Shown: positions 13,157 to 26,024, counted from the stretch's first letter. The stretch: DNA of 64,000 nucleotides from Davidsoniella eucalypti (GCA_004009845.1 RMBW01000091.1:62001-126000); one strand, 5' to 3'. Numbers and translations: made by a program. Notes: generated from the sequence alone by a model not told the origin.

Positions 13157-13866
13157 CGGAAACCCCAGAACCCAGAAAACCCAACATATAGCAGAACACA
13201 CCCGTGGTTATTTCTTTCTACTGCATAATTCGAGCCTGTCGCTGCTTTATCTTGCCAGTTAGTGCCATACCAGCAATCTTCTTTGTTCCCCTTCTTCTTG
13301 ATTTCTTTTTTTCGACTGCGTCCCCATATCCGATTCTCCCATCAGGCGCTCCTTTCTATCCCCTCCTGCGCCTTGCTGTATGCTTTCTTTGCTTTGTTCT
13401 GCCCTGCCCTGGTCGTGTGTCGAACTTGACTTGCTGCAGCTATTTTAACTTTTCAGTCTCGGCACTTCCCAATCGCTCAGATTCCATTCGCGATCGTCAC
13501 CCCAAACACAACCTAGAACGAAAGCCTTGTCTTGCTTCGTTTCTTGTCTGCTGTCTATTTGCTATATTCACTTCACTTACTACTGTATATTCTCCCCATC
13601 GAACGCACTTATCATTGCGACTACAAATTTGTCGCCCGCACATTGCCGCCCGCCATCATCAGCACAATTCGACGGCTGCACTTATAGGAGCCAAACAGAA
13701 AACAACCGCCTCTCGCACCACAGAGGAACGTACATAACTTCCAACGTCACATACATCATCGTCGAATACGCTTCGTCGCCTCGCCTGACTTCGTTTCTAT
13801 TGTAAACCGACGAGGTTATTGGGCTTTCCCGCCTAGCCCTCTTTTCCTGGCCCTGCTATCGGCACC

Positions 13867-16437
13867 ATGTCGGTGATGCTGCAGCCATCTCAGACATCTC
13901 GAGCCTCAACTGCGTCAACTTCATCTTTCCAAACTATCTCCCGCCTTAACACCATGTCTTCTTATGACGGTTCCGGTACGCGCTCTGCTCGGCAGAGCAA
14001 GCGCATCTCCATGTCTGCGCTGTACATGTCAATGTCAGCAAATGAAACCGAGCTTGAAATCGAAGATGATCTCGCAAAAGGTAATATCAACACCGCGTGA
14101 AAATGAAAAAAGAAGAAAAAAGGGCATTCTAGCTAACACTGTCGATTTCACAAAATAGCTCAAAAGATCCTGCGTGATCTCAAGACCAAGATTTCATCCC
14201 AGTCCAAGAAGAACTTCGTACTTGAAAAGGATGTCCGTTATCTCGATTCACGTATCGCTTTGCTGATCCAGAATCGCATGGCTCTCGAAGAGGTATGTAA
14301 ACAATAGTCAGATACCATACAAAATATGTGCTTCATACTAACCCCTTGGCTATAGCAAAACGAAGTCGCCTCCCATCTCGAAGATGCCACTGATATACAG
14401 GAAGGTTTCTTCCCCAACGACGATAAGACCCAAAAGTATGGAAATCTGCTATTCCTACTACAATCCGAACCCCGCCATATCGCCCACCTTTGTCGTCTTG
14501 TCTCCATGGTCGAGATCGATTCGTTGCTTCAGACCGTCATGTTCACCATCTACGGAAACCAATATGAGAGCAGAGAAGAACATCTTCTTCTTACCATGTT
14601 CCAGTCCGTACTGACTTACCAATTCGACAATACTCCTGATTACTCGTCACTTCTACGCGCCAACACCCCAGTTTCACGCATGATGACCACCTATACTCGT
14701 CGTGGCCCTGGTCAAAGCTTTCTCAAGTCTGTGCTCGCGGATAAGATCAATAGCCTGATTGAGTTGAAAGATTTGGACTTGGAAATCAACCCTCTCAAGG
14801 TTTATGAGCGCATGATTGAGCAGATCGAGGAAGATACTGGTTCTCTTCCCCCCGATATGCCCCGTGGTGTCACTGCTGAGCAGGCCGCCGAGAATGATAC
14901 TGTCCGCCGTGCCATTGAGCCTCGTCTCCAGATGCTGACTGACTTGGCCAACGGGTTCCTAACAACCATCATCGACGGCCTGGAAGAGGCACCATATGGT
15001 ATTCGCTGGATCTGCAAGCAGATTCGCAGTTTGACCAAGCGCAAATACCCAGATGCTAACGACCAAGCTATCTGTACCATGATTGGTGGTTTCTTCTTCT
15101 TACGCTTCATCAACCCCGCCGTCGTCACTCCTAAATCGTACATGCTGATCGATGGTACGCCTTCAGAAAAGCCGCGCCGTGTCTTGACTCTCATTGCCAA
15201 GATGCTTCAGAACATTGCCAACAAGCCCTCTTACGCTAAGGAACCGTATATGGCTAAGCTCCAACCTTTTATCGAGGCTAACAAGGATCGCGTGAACCGC
15301 TTCATGCTGGATCTTTGCGAAGTTCAGGATTTCTATGAGTCTCTAGAAATGGACAACTATGTCGCTCTTTCAAAGAAAGATCTTGAACTTTCCATCACCC
15401 TAAACGAAATTTACGCCATGCACAACCTCATCCAAAAACACCAGAACGAGCTATGCAAAGACGGCAATTCCCACCTGACTATCATTATGAACGAGCTGGG
15501 GCCTAGTCCTGCCCAAGTACCTCGCAAAGACAACAGAATCATCAACCTTCCTCTGTTCAGTCGATGGGAGACTGCTATCGATGATCTAACAGCTGCTCTA
15601 GACATCACTCAAGAGGAAGTCTTCTTCATGGAGGCTAAATCTGTGTTTGTTCAAATTATGCGCTCTATCCCGACTAACAGCCCCATCGCTAAGACTCCCT
15701 TGCGTCTAGAAAGAATTGCCGATGCTGCTGCTAAAAGCAAAAATGACGCCGTCATGGTCCGCAAGGGTATCCGTGCCATGGAACTCCTATCACAACTTCA
15801 GGAGCTGGGCGTCATTGACAAGAGTGATCAGTTCGCTATGCTCCGTGATGAGGTTGAGCAGGAACTACAACATCTAGGCTCACTCAAGGATGGTGTCATC
15901 ATTGAGACCGACAAGTTAGCTGAGGTATACAAGACTATTCGTGACCATAATCAATACTTGGTCTCACAATTGGATACCTACAAGAGCTACCTACACAATG
16001 TTCGTTCCCAGAGCGAGGGTTCCAGAAGAAAACCTCAGAAGCAGCAGGTGCTGGGTCCTTACAAGTTCACCCATCAACAGCTCGAGAAGGAGGGTGTGAT
16101 TCAGAAGAGTAATGTTCCTGATAACCGCAGAGCCAACATTTACTTCAACTTCACTAGTCCTTTACCGGGCACCTTTGTGATCTCGCTTCACTACAAGGGT
16201 AGGTCTTTTTCATCTCATCTCTTTATCTATCAGATAAACATGTTTACATATACTAACCTATATTCCCCCTCAATAGGTCGCAGCCGTGGTCTTCTAGAGC
16301 TTGATCTCAAGCTAGATGACCTCCTCGAGATGCAAAAAGATAACCAGGATGAGCTGGACCTTGAATACGTACAGTTCAACGTTCCAAAAGTTCTAGCCTT
16401 GCTAAACAAGCGCTTTGCACGCAAGAAGGGCTGGTAA
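13867..16437 (+). CDS. Ras GTPase-activating protein (RasGAP plus RasGAP C-terminal domain)
   Basis: Stimulates GTP hydrolysis by Ras at the membrane and so switches Ras signalling off; it resembles fission yeast Gap1/Sar1 and Aspergillus GapA. Exons 13867-14080, 14159-14292, 14356-16198 and 16277-16437 join in frame to give 783 residues. The first 60 residues are Ser/Thr-rich and disordered. Residues about 70-120 (KILRDLKTKISSQSKK...) look helical. The RasGAP domain spans about 165-420, with the arginine finger in LLRANTPVSR (Arg about 217) and the FLRFINPAVV motif near 364-373. The RasGAP_C region lies at about 600-783 (PYKFTHQQLEKEGVIQ, then LHYKG across the last intron). The start is the first ATG of exon 1 and has a good context (caccatgtc). 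A long CT-rich leader of about 1 kb precedes it. No IQ or calponin-homology domain is seen, so it is the short RasGAP type, not a full IQGAP. Confidence 0.93.
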
Positions 16438-18387
16438 ATCATGTTTTGTCTTTTCCTAAAACTGAAACCGAACAAAGATTTCAACAACAAAAAGAGGACT
16501 CATTCTTCCCACTCTCCTTTCATCCTCCATAATCACCATATATACTTATTTTTTTCTCGTGTACATGAAAAGAATACTGAAGGGTGCTGGAAGAATGGGA
16601 CAATGGGAAGAGCCAAAAATTCTTTTTTTCTTATTCTTCTATTATCATTCTCTTCATCTTGTTTATACCTACTTTGTAGATGGATGATGTCTCTACTCGA
16701 GTTGTGTGTTCATTTTGGTCTTCTCATATATCTTTGTTCTTCCGTCCCTTCTTTTTGTGTGCTACTAAAAACGCACTATCGAAATCTCTCTTATTCTCTT
16801 CTTTATTTTCCACCTAAGAAGCAATCTTAATGACGACGAATGACCCAAATACAATCAAAACAACCTTTTTTTTTTTTAACCTTCATCTTTCCGATTCTCC
16901 TATGTCATTATTTTTTTCCCTTCTTCTTTCTCTTTCAACTGTCTAGTTCTATCTTGACATGATACTTTTTGTTTGATGTTGTTTTATTTTCTTCTATCTT
17001 ATTTTTGACTCCTTCGTCTCTCGATCTCATTGAGCTACGACTCTTCACTCTCTATCGCTACGCCTCTTTTTCTCCTTAAGCAATGTTGGCATTTTGAAGT
17101 GGCGAAAGGGGGCATCTCTCGTCTCGCCTAAATTTGAATCTGGACGCTTTTTCGATCTATATCTTTTTGGCTTCTTGTTATTATGTTTGCTCTTCGTTGT
17201 CTTATATTTCTTTATCTCGGTTGGGCCTAGGTTTCTGTGGGCAGCTTGGTTTCATGTCAAGTTATTTCTTTATCAATTTCTTCTCACGTTTCCATTCATC
17301 ATCACCTTCACCTCCTCTCTGCATATTGCTTTAGATACCAATTTTATTGTCTTATGTTTTTGTTTTTTTCTTCCCTTCCCCTCATCCTAATATGACAATT
17401 TCACTCTCTCACTCACTTTCACTTACCCCTCCATGTTTTTGATTCCCCTCTGTCTCTGTCGTGTCATTTTGCTTTCTTCCGTTATGTGTTTTTGCTTATC
17501 TTGTCTAGTCATTTCAATATGTTTGCTGTGATTTTTTGTGGGGTTTTTTAGTCCTCTCGCTATCTCAAATCTTCTGTATCCTATATTCCCTTTTTTTCCT
17601 TTCTTGTTTCTAACTTGGCTGCTTCAGATCTATTTTTCTATGTGGTATCCTCTTCTTTGTGGACGTTTATTATGTTTTTGCTTATGTTTTCATAAATGCC
17701 ATTTTACTTGTTTATTAACGTTTCGCCGCCTTCCAGGCTAGTTTGTTCACATATTCTTATGTTTCGTGTCCACACATGTTTATAGTAAGTCCCATGATCT
17801 TTGTGTTTATGTTATCATTACAATCAACGCCTAAAGAGTTGAGATGTCATATAATGGTGATGCAAATCAATTTGGAATATACGGTATACATTACAACCAA
17901 CACATGACTATCAATTGACTATCAAGTGACGAATTGTACTTCTGTTGTATGTATTGAAAATTGGTGGTAAACTGAAAGTGATAAGACAATTGGCAAAAAA
18001 GATAGAAGCAATCCCCCAAAAATGTATAACCAACTCTCACAAGATAGCCACCCACCAAGTCGTACTAGGTAGTACTAATCAATAGTCGGGATCTATATTG
18101 TGTGATAGGGAGCCTTCGCAGCAAACCCTCTTCATTCATTCATCAAATAAAGGGAAAGAGATATCATATCGAAAAAATAGTGAAGGGCATAAAAAGAAAA
18201 CAGGCGCAGATGAACACACAGCGAGAAAATAGCAATGAAAGAGGGTCATGGGTCAAGAAGGGGAAACCAGGAATACAACGCCATGACCAGGAATAGACAG
18301 GAAGGGACCCAGAGCAAAGCGATAAACAACCACTTAAGCAAGCACCATTTTCTTCTGTGGTTTGAAAAGAACAGCGGCATCTTTCTT
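16438..18387. other. Convergent intergenic region, pyrimidine-rich
   Basis: Lies between the 3' ends of the RasGAP gene (plus) and ASF1 (minus). From about 16440 to 17750 the plus strand is very rich in T and C, with runs such as tttttttttt near 16866. ORFs here are compositional artefacts (Phe/Leu/Ser-rich). It probably holds the RasGAP 3' UTR. No RNA gene was recognised. Confidence 0.5.
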
Positions 18388-19427
18388 CTAGTGAGATGCA
18401 ACCGCGGAAGCTTGGGGCTTGTCATCTGCCATGTCAACATCCATGGCATCATCGGCGGCAACCTCTTCTTCCTCCTCCTCGAATTCATCCTCGGATTCGC
18501 CTTCAATGTCTTCACTTCCATCATCGGAAGCCTCGCCCTCAGCAACCTCGTCACCCATCTGGGCGTCCTCACCGGCATCCTCACCGGCATCCTCGCCAGC
18601 ATCCTCGCCAGCAGCCTCGACACCCTCCTCAGCAACCTCCTCCTCCTCATCGTCGCCTTCCTCAGCACCATATTCCTCCTCGTCGGGGGCAAGGTCGGCT
18701 TCGGGCTGCTCCGGAGGGAACTCGGCAGGGGCGGCGGCTTCGTTATCCCTGTAAGACATCATGCTGTTAGTACATTCTTCGTACCCAACTTTCAAAGCCA
18801 GGGAAAGGTCAAAACATACCACTTGATGGCGAAGCGTGTGACGCGGGGCTTCTCTGCTAGAACATTACGGCGAATGCGCTCGATTAGAGGCTTAGCGGGA
18901 GGGTCTGTGTTGAGCTCTTCAGAATCATATTCGTTGTTGACATAGTAGCCAACACGCACGAACTCGCGCTCATCGTAAGTGCAAGTAAGAAGAATCACGG
19001 TAACACCCAGGATGTCGGCATCCAGAATCCGGCTGATATCGGGAGCATCGGCCTCGAACACGAACTTGTTTACACCGACGGGAATAGGGCCGACGCAAAG
19101 AGTGTCAAGTTCCTGGTCGTATTGGTCACTATGTAGATAGATATATGCATTAGAATGGCGCAATTGTTTAGTAGAGCGAGCTTAGGAAAGAGCGGATGGG
19201 GGGCAACCTACGAGGTAGCAGAGCCGACATAGGTGAGCTTCCACTCGAGATCTGATCATCATGTTAGCTTCTCAGAGGCATTGGTTTTTTTTTCAAGCTA
19301 GCGTAGGCAGTAACAAACCCTTATCCAAAGGCTCAAGACACTCGAAGGTGATCTCGAAAACATACTTGTCGGTGAACTTAGCGGGGTTGTTCAGAACCTG
19401 AACACCAAGCAAGGTAACGACAGACAT
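18388..19427 (-). CDS. ASF1: Histone chaperone ASF1
   Basis: Binds the histone H3-H4 dimer and hands it to CAF-1 or HIR during nucleosome assembly in the nucleus. Four exons on the minus strand (19427-19319, 19251-19212, 19128-18820, 18748-18388) join to 272 residues. The N-terminal about 155 residues are the conserved immunoglobulin-like core: MSVVTLLGVQVLNNPAKF, ITFECLEPL, DLEWKLTYVGSA, ILGVTVILLTC and FVRVGYYVNNEY. The remaining about 120 residues are the acidic tail typical of fungal ASF1, with four GEDA units encoded by a 12-base repeat and long Glu/Asp runs. Introns are 67, 83 and 71 bases. It is divergent from RNA14, about 1.46 kb away. Confidence 0.97.
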
Positions 19428-20890
19428 GGTATTGTTTAGATATATTTAGGAGTACAATTATAGTGAAACTTTGGAAAGAAACTCAAGAAAATAATGAGCA
19501 ATAAATGAGTGGCAGATGGAAGAGGGGAGGGAAAAAGTTGGTTATTGAGGGAAAACAAAAAGTGAAGATTTATGACGTTCCTCAAGAAGAACAAGTTTGC
19601 CAAGTGGAGGGTAATATAGCTCTTAGACAGAGGGAAAAAAAAAAAGAAGAAAAAAAAAGAAAAAAAACCCATAGAACCTAGCCTAGTACAGCTCAAGGCA
19701 AATGGTAACGTAAGGGTTTGTTATGATTTTTCTATCATAGTTCACTACTAACAACAGCGCAGAACTTGGTCTCCCTGCAAGACAGCAATTCTACGGAACC
19801 ATGGCCAGATGGCCAGACCCAATCCTCCTATCAAATTTACTAGTCCTATAGTATCTAGGCGAGGCTAGCTAAAGGAGATATGGTCTAGTTTTCAGGGGGG
19901 TGATGACAGCAATCATCAAGCAATTGGCTGAGCGACAGCTGGACACATCAGGTAGCGTTAGTGCTGCCCAGCTTAGATCGTCGTCGTCTATCTGGCCATG
20001 GATATAATTTGGGGCTTGACCCGGGCCAACAAGATAGAGCTTGACACATTAGACTTGTAGGTGCTCAACGCGTTGATAGTTTTCCCACCTGCGATCCTGA
20101 TAGCTGAATTGGTACAGACAAAGAACCTTAAAATCAAACCCCTGCTTATGATAGACGCGCCGCGCGATGAGCGTGCGACCTGAAAGCTAAGCTCCGAAAG
20201 TTTGCTTATCCTAGCCAATCAGGCCTGGCGACAGTCACGTGACAACACACTCACCGCCTGAAAAGGCTAGTCTTAAAACGGAGCCTACCAGTTTTTTTGC
20301 CGGTTTTTTTTTTGTTGACGCAAGAAGAAATGTTTGTCAAGGTGACTTACAGATGTACATTACTAGCTCATTTAATTATTCGATGGCTATAGCACACAAT
20401 CACCGCCTTGGAAGTATCGAAACCTTCAAAAAAAATGTGTTTGATATCAGTCGCATAATATCTTTCAAGTTGTCATTTTGTTCTACAGAAAGCGATCTCA
20501 TAACGACTTCGATTAATCAAAACCACGCTGCCTCTTTAACTTGCCCACCGATGGCATCGCATTCTAGCGCAACTATTTTTTGTTAGTTTCTGTAATATAT
20601 TTGCACGCGGCCTTGTTAACACGGCTAGTTGAATATTTCAAAATCGAAAGTTAAATTTGGTATGCAACTCAACTCTACGTAAAGCATTCATACTCATGCT
20701 ATCTATAATGCTAAACATAACTTGCCTTTAAGTATATGTTCTAATATATTTATATCCAGACTTTGTTACTCGAAAGTTGTAGCTTGTATTTCACAGTTCT
20801 ATACAACATACCTTGAGAAATCTGGACACTCTTAGTTGCCACGAAATATCCCACCCAATAACTATCGTTTCCGAGCCGACAACCAAAAAA
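19428..20890. other. Divergent promoter region between ASF1 and RNA14
   Basis: Shared upstream region of two divergent housekeeping genes. A poly-A/G-rich tract on the plus strand (about 19632-19670) reads as CT-rich leader for ASF1. A perfect GTCACGTGAC palindrome lies at 20234. Further short ORFs have no recognisable features. Confidence 0.5.
20234..20243. promoter_or_regulatory. CACGTG palindrome, candidate bHLH (Cbf1/Pho4-type) site
   Basis: The ten bases gtcacgtgac form a perfect palindrome around CACGTG, the core bound by fungal bHLH factors. It lies between ASF1 and RNA14, 650 bases upstream of the RNA14 start and 810 bases upstream of ASF1. Function is inferred from the motif only. 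Confidence 0.35.
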
Positions 20891-23800
20891 ATGTCATCCG
20901 AAGAGCCAGAGGAGGTTCAGACTGCCGAAGATCCGTCGTGGGAGGCACCGAAAGATATAGAGATGAATGGTTCTGATGACTATGAGCCTAGCGAGCACAG
21001 AACAGAAGCTCCGTCCGTTGGAGATGATGATCAGAAGTCTAATAATGATGACGACGATGACTATGACCCAGAGTCCATTCCAATTCCTGAAAAGACACCT
21101 GACGCCTCTGCCAAGTCAAAAGTAACACAGGCGAAGACCTCTGGTGGATTTATTCTCGATAACTCTGACGATGATGAGGATGACGAGCACGAAGATGATG
21201 AAGATGAAGATGGCGAAGATGAAGATGAAGACAACGAACACGAACCCACGGGCGACAATCTGGAAGAAGAACTAGATGATCTTCACGAACCTGAATATGT
21301 CCCAGACGAGGGCGTGGAGGAGGAGCAGCCTGCACACATGAATACTGCTAGCAACCCAATTATCGACACCGAAAATCTGGAATCAAAAAGCCGATCTTAT
21401 GATGCTACGGAAATAATCACGGAAACCATCGAAACCGAAGATTCAACAAACGACCGGGATCCCGATATAGAGCCTCAAGCAATAACAAAACCAAGCCAAA
21501 ATCCCCAGGATTTTCCCACTCAAATTGTTCCGGCCATGACATTTGCTGCCAAAATACCGCCCCCTATACCAGTGCAGTCTATTGCATCACTCGAAGCACG
21601 TTTGAAGGAAGATCCACGTGGTGATATCGATGCTTGGAATGGCCTCATTGCTCAATATCGCCTTCTGAACAACATTGAGGATCTTCGTAAGGTCTATGAG
21701 AGATTCCTTGAGGTGTTTCCACAATGCGTGAGTCTTGACCCTTGATGTGTTCAATCGTTACATGTCACTAACAAACTATTAGGCTGCTGTATATGTCGAA
21801 TGGCTGGAGCTTGAATTGTTAATGAATAACTTTGGAGAGGCTGAACGGTTGTTTAATATCTGTCTTGTCACTGTCACCGATGTCAAATTGTGGACAGTAT
21901 ACCTAGACTATATTCGTAGACGTAACGACCTCACAAATGATGCTACCGGCCAAGCACGCAAGATCGTAGCCCAGGCCTACGACTATGTCATGGAGAAAAT
22001 TGGCCTTGACAAAGATTCCGGAAAACTCTGGTTGGATTATATACAATTCATCCGTAATGGGCCTGGTCAAGTCGGTGGAACTACGTGGCAAGATCAACAA
22101 AAAGTCGACCAGTTACGTAAGGCTTACCAACGTGCTATAAGCATACCAACGTCTTTCGTAAACAGCATTTGGAAAGAGTATGACCAGTTCGAGATGGGAC
22201 TGAATAAGATGACTGTAAGTGAACTCATCATATCTTGACCATACCATACTACCGTTTCTAACATCTGCCTAGGGTCGTAAATTCATCCAAGAGCATTCAC
22301 CGTCTTATATGACTGCCAAAAGTGCATTCATTGCCCTCGAAAGCAATACTCGGAACTTAAACCGCACATCATATCCTCGATTGGCACCCACTGCAGGCTA
22401 TGATGGCTATAAAGAGTTCATGGAACAAGTAGAGCTTTGGAACAAGTGGATTACTTGGGAAAAGAACGACCCTTTGGTGCTAGAAGAGGATGATAACGAT
22501 GCTTTCAAAAAGCGGATAATTCATGTTCACAACCAAGCTCTCATGGCTTTGCGATTCTGGCCTCAATCATGGGTAGATTTCGCTGATTGGTGTTTTGATA
22601 ATAGCATTCTCCATGTTTCCACCAATGCTCCCATGGGTATGTTTATTCTTGAGCAAGGTCGTAAGGCAAACCCAGAAAGTGTTCTGCTAGCATTGAAGCA
22701 TGCGGACCGCATTGAGTCCTTACCTCCTAGCGGTGATGATGATCCGAATAAGACTCGTTTCGCAGGTGAAGTCAAGAAACCCTACCTATCTGTTCTTGAT
22801 ACGCTATATGATTTGTGTGCTCTGCTCAAAAGTAAGGAGCAATCCGAGACTGCACGCCTCAAGCAACTGGAGGCTGAAAAGGAAGCTCGCGATGTATCAG
22901 AGGAAAGTCATCCTTTCATACATGAGCCAACACTGGAGCAGAAGATTGATTTCATCAAGTCTGGATACGCAACCAGAGTCCAGCTTTTAACCCGTACAAT
23001 CTCGTTTGTCTGGATCGCATTCATTCGAGCGATGCGCCGTATCCAGGGTAAAGGTGGTGCTCATACGGGAGGTCTTCGTCAAGCATTCACTGACGCCCGC
23101 GCTCGCGGTCGTTTGACTAGTGAAGTGTATGTCGAAGTAGCAAATATCGAGGCTATTGTTTACAAAGATTCTGTTGGCGCAAAGATTTACGAGCGTGGCG
23201 CCAGACTCTTTCCAGAAGACGAGATATTCATGCTTGAATATATTAAGTACTTGCATTCCAAGGATGATACAACCAGTAAGAAGAACAACATCATGGTGTA
23301 CACCGCAAATTCAGTAACTAACATACAATTTATAGATGCCCGCGTTGTATTTGAGACTTGTGTTAATCGTATGGCCGCGAAGCCTGAAATCTCACACAGA
23401 GCTAAACTTCTCTATGATTATTTCCATACATACGAATCTCGGTTCGGAGAACTTTCACAAATCGTCAAGCTGGAGGGACGTATGGCGGAGCTATTCCCTG
23501 AAGATCCTGCCCTGGCTCATTTCAGGAAGCGCTTTATCTCTGATCGCCCTGACAAATTTGACCCGTTATCAGCTCAAATCATCGTGTCACCAGCAGCCCA
23601 ACAACGGCCTATAATGCAGCCGATTATTCCTATAGAACAACCCACTTCTGCCAGAGAAAGCCCTGCTCCTGTGTTCCGCCAAGATCCTTCTCCGGCACCG
23701 CAATACTCTCACCTCATCAATTCACCCAAACGGCCTTACTCGAATGATGAAACAGAGGACAACAGACCACGCAAATTTGCTCGTGGTGAGTCTCCGTTGA

Positions 23801-24174
23801 AGGGGGCTGCTGGACGCCGCCTAGATCAGCAACGCAGAGCACAGGGGAACACTCTTCATCGAGACATAACCTTCTTGCTCACTCTTCTGCCACCTGCAGC
23901 ATCCTTTGATTCGCTCAAGGTAAATTCTTCAGGCCTTGCTAGCCTTATAGCGAGTACTCAGGTGCCCGATTTTCATGTTTGGAAGATATCTCAGGATCCA
24001 TCCGCCCCTCGTCAAGGACCTCCTCCTCCGGTACCTGGTCATCGTTACAACAACAGCCAAACTGGATTTGGCTACAATGAGCGTCCAAGAAGTCCATACG
24101 AGGGCGGGGTTGCTCGTAGAAGCTACCCATCCGGAAACTATAGACAACAGGCAGATGAGCAATATCGCTACTAA
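20891..24174 (+). CDS. RNA14: mRNA 3'-end-processing protein RNA14 (CstF-77 homologue)
   Basis: Scaffold subunit of cleavage factor IA that bridges Rna15 and Pcf11 in nuclear pre-mRNA cleavage and polyadenylation. Exons 20891-21727, 21783-22214, 22273-23275 and 23336-24174 give 1,036 residues, as expected for the fungal form. The start is the ATG giving MSSEEPEEVQ; the frame is open farther upstream but has no ATG there. An acidic disordered N-terminus (DDYEPSE, then GGFILDNSDDDEDDEHEDDEDED-like stretches) precedes about 550 residues of HAT repeats beginning LEARLKEDPRGDIDAWNGLI and including LWTVYLDYIRRRN, WKEYDQFEMGLNKMTGRKF and RFWPQSWVDFADWCF. The conserved DRPDKFDPLSAQIIVSP ends the HAT domain. 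The Pro/Arg-rich tail holds FLLTLLPPAASFD, a possible Rna15-binding segment. The 60-base third intron (23276-23335) is a multiple of three and stop-free, so it could be missed or retained. Splicing gives the expected family sequence TTNARVVFETCVNR. Confidence 0.95.
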
Positions 24175-24429
24175 TACGGGAGGATTTTCACGATTAGTAA
24201 CATCTTGAGATTATATCGGAACTTGACCGATATATCTTAGAATCTAGTACTTGGACAATCATTAGGGTCATGGCATATGTGTAGGGTATGGAAAGTACAT
24301 AATATTATACAATCATTTCCCGTGTATCATTCTCAACTACGTCATGTGTGAATAAACCGTAATCTGTATTCGTTGTTACCCTACTATAATATAAGTAAGG
24401 AGACTGGCGTATAGTCTGAAGTAGTGAAC

Positions 24430-24443
24430 AGCCTGGGGAGAAA
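24430..24443. repeat. Target-site duplication, left copy (partner 26025-26038)
   Basis: The 14 bases agcctggggagaaa recur exactly at 26025-26038, directly at the two ends of the retroelement. Neighbouring bases differ on both sides, which fixes the length. Confidence 0.85.
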
Positions 24444-26024
24444 CAACCTTCCCTCCTACAACCCTCGGGGGGCTTTGAGTTTGAGTACCTCCCCCTCCGT
24501 CCAAAGACGAATCTTTCGTCGTGGGGTTTTAAGAGCGACCAGCACATATCCCCAATGCTGCTGTCCATTCTCGTTTTCTTTTTCGACATTTGTCGTCCTT
24601 GAAGCACCGTTTCGTGAGGCCTTGAGCCCGATTTCCCCTCTCGAGGGATGTTCTCACCAGCGACCGACCCCGCACCTTTTCGATCGTTGGTCTCCCGAGT
24701 CCATCGACAATCGGAGGGCAGCCCTTTTGAAGGTTCCGGATGCCCTACCCCGCGGCGCGGGAATCTTGTTGCTGTGCTTCATCCATAGCACCCGACTCGA
24801 TTACGCCAAATTTTTCTTTCTTACAGCCACGAGGCTCACTGAATAGTGGATGGTAGCTCCACTAGGGAGTCTGTCTTTTGGGGAATAGTTTTGAGGAGGC
24901 ACTGTATATGTACAACTTGACTGCCATACAACTACTCATTATGTCTACAATAACGGATCTGGAGCTTAGACTTCAAGAAATATCGCAAAGAACCCAAGAT
25001 CTCAGAAGCCAGGAGGCACGTGAACAACATGAATTTCAGCTCCAACTGCAACAGCTCCAACAACGACATGCAGAAGAAGTAAGCCAGATCAATAGCCAGC
25101 ATGAAAGGCTACAGCAAGAATACCATGAAGTTCGACAACAGTTGTTGATTGCACAGTCCCGTTCAAACGATCAACAATTTCAACCCCCTACGCCAACACT
25201 AGAAACAGCGGAAATTTCCAATGCTTCACTTACCTCTATACGCTCACGAAATATCATTCGTGATGTTCGATTAGAGGTTCAAACCCTCCGGATTTATGAG
25301 ATGTATTGTTTGCAGAAAGCCCCCGATATCAGAGCAAGTACGTCAACAGAGGCGACTGGTATTTCGTGAGCGTATAGAGGTAAGTGAAGCATTGGAAATT
25401 TCCGCTGTTTCTAGTGTTGGCGTAGGGGGTTGAAATTGTTGATCGTTTGAACGGCACTGTGCAGTAACTGTTGTTGAACTTCATGGTATTCTCGCTGTAG
25501 CCTTTCATGCTGGCTATTGAGCTGGCTTCTTCTGTCGTTGTTGGAGCTGTTGCAGTTGTCGCTGAAATTCACGTTGTTCACGTGCCTCCTGGCTTCTGAG
25601 ATCTTGGGTTCTTTGTGATATTTCTTGAAGTCTAAGCTCCAGATCCGTTATTGTAGACATAATGAGTAGTTGTATGGTGGTCAAGTTGTATAATAGTCAA
25701 GTTGTATAGTAGTATATAATGGTCTGGTGATCTGTATTGTTTTATAATTGTAAAAAAATGACTCAGAAAAGCGGGGAACTTTAAAAGTGGAGAAACCTGA
25801 GTAAGATCTGCACCCTGATCCTACGACAAAACCCAACCGCTGTACTCTGTATTTTTTTTTGTTGCTCATAGTGGAGATATGGACCACTAGTTCTTCGGGG
25901 CTAGGGAGGACGGTGTCGCCCCGGAGGACTTTAAATATCTGTCCGGTAACCAGTCCGGCTCCGGCGTCGTATGATCTTGGCGATTTAGGTAGACGTTAAA
26001 TATAATCAAATCAAATCAAATCAA
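24444..26024 (+). mobile_element. Non-autonomous retroelement copy with 14-base target-site duplication and internal palindrome
   Basis: The element is bracketed by perfect direct repeats agcctggggagaaa at 24430-24443 and 26025-26038, the signature of target-primed retrotransposition. Its first about 460 bases (from aaccttccctcctacaac to gaggcactg) match copies at 44265, 61996 and, inverted, 28878-29373. Its last about 175 bases (from gttgctcatagtggag to AATCA repeats at 26024) match the end module of the same copies. Between them lies about 950 bases found only here: a near-perfect inverted repeat (24910-25691) plus an AT-rich stretch. A coiled-coil-like ORF (24941-25367) lies in the left arm. 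With a 3' end of variable AATCA units it resembles a SINE or truncated LINE. Polarity is not certain because an A/T-rich tract also lies internally. Confidence 0.8.
24910..25691. repeat. Long palindrome (arms about 340 bases, spacer about 105 bases)
   Basis: Left arm 24910-25253 and right arm 25359-25691 are reverse complements apart from a few substitutions and small indels. For example, tctacaataacggatctgg at 24943 recurs inverted near 25650. The left arm encodes about 100 residues of Gln/Glu-rich coiled coil (MSTITDLELRLQEI...). The right arm carries the same sequence on the minus strand. A transcript across it would form a long hairpin. Confidence 0.9.

Larger units (their letters stand above)
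5951..13866. other. Gene-poor AT-rich block, ending in the RasGAP leader
   Basis: Nearly 8 kb with no convincing coding sequence. ORFs are short and compositionally random. A diverged inverted repeat lies at 7647-8180. From about 12840 the plus strand becomes strongly pyrimidine-rich and runs into the RasGAP start codon, suggesting a long promoter and 5' UTR. A two-unit TTAGGG match near 6957 is too short to be an interstitial telomere. Confidence 0.45.

Noticed and set aside
18235..18945. A 236-codon plus-strand frame opposite ASF1
   Set aside because: It is the antisense shadow of the acidic ASF1 tail and last intron.
24941..25367. Coiled-coil ORF as an independent host gene
   Set aside because: It lies in one arm of the palindrome inside a target-duplication-bracketed element and has no promoter or conserved domain of its own. 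It is better described as a captured fragment.
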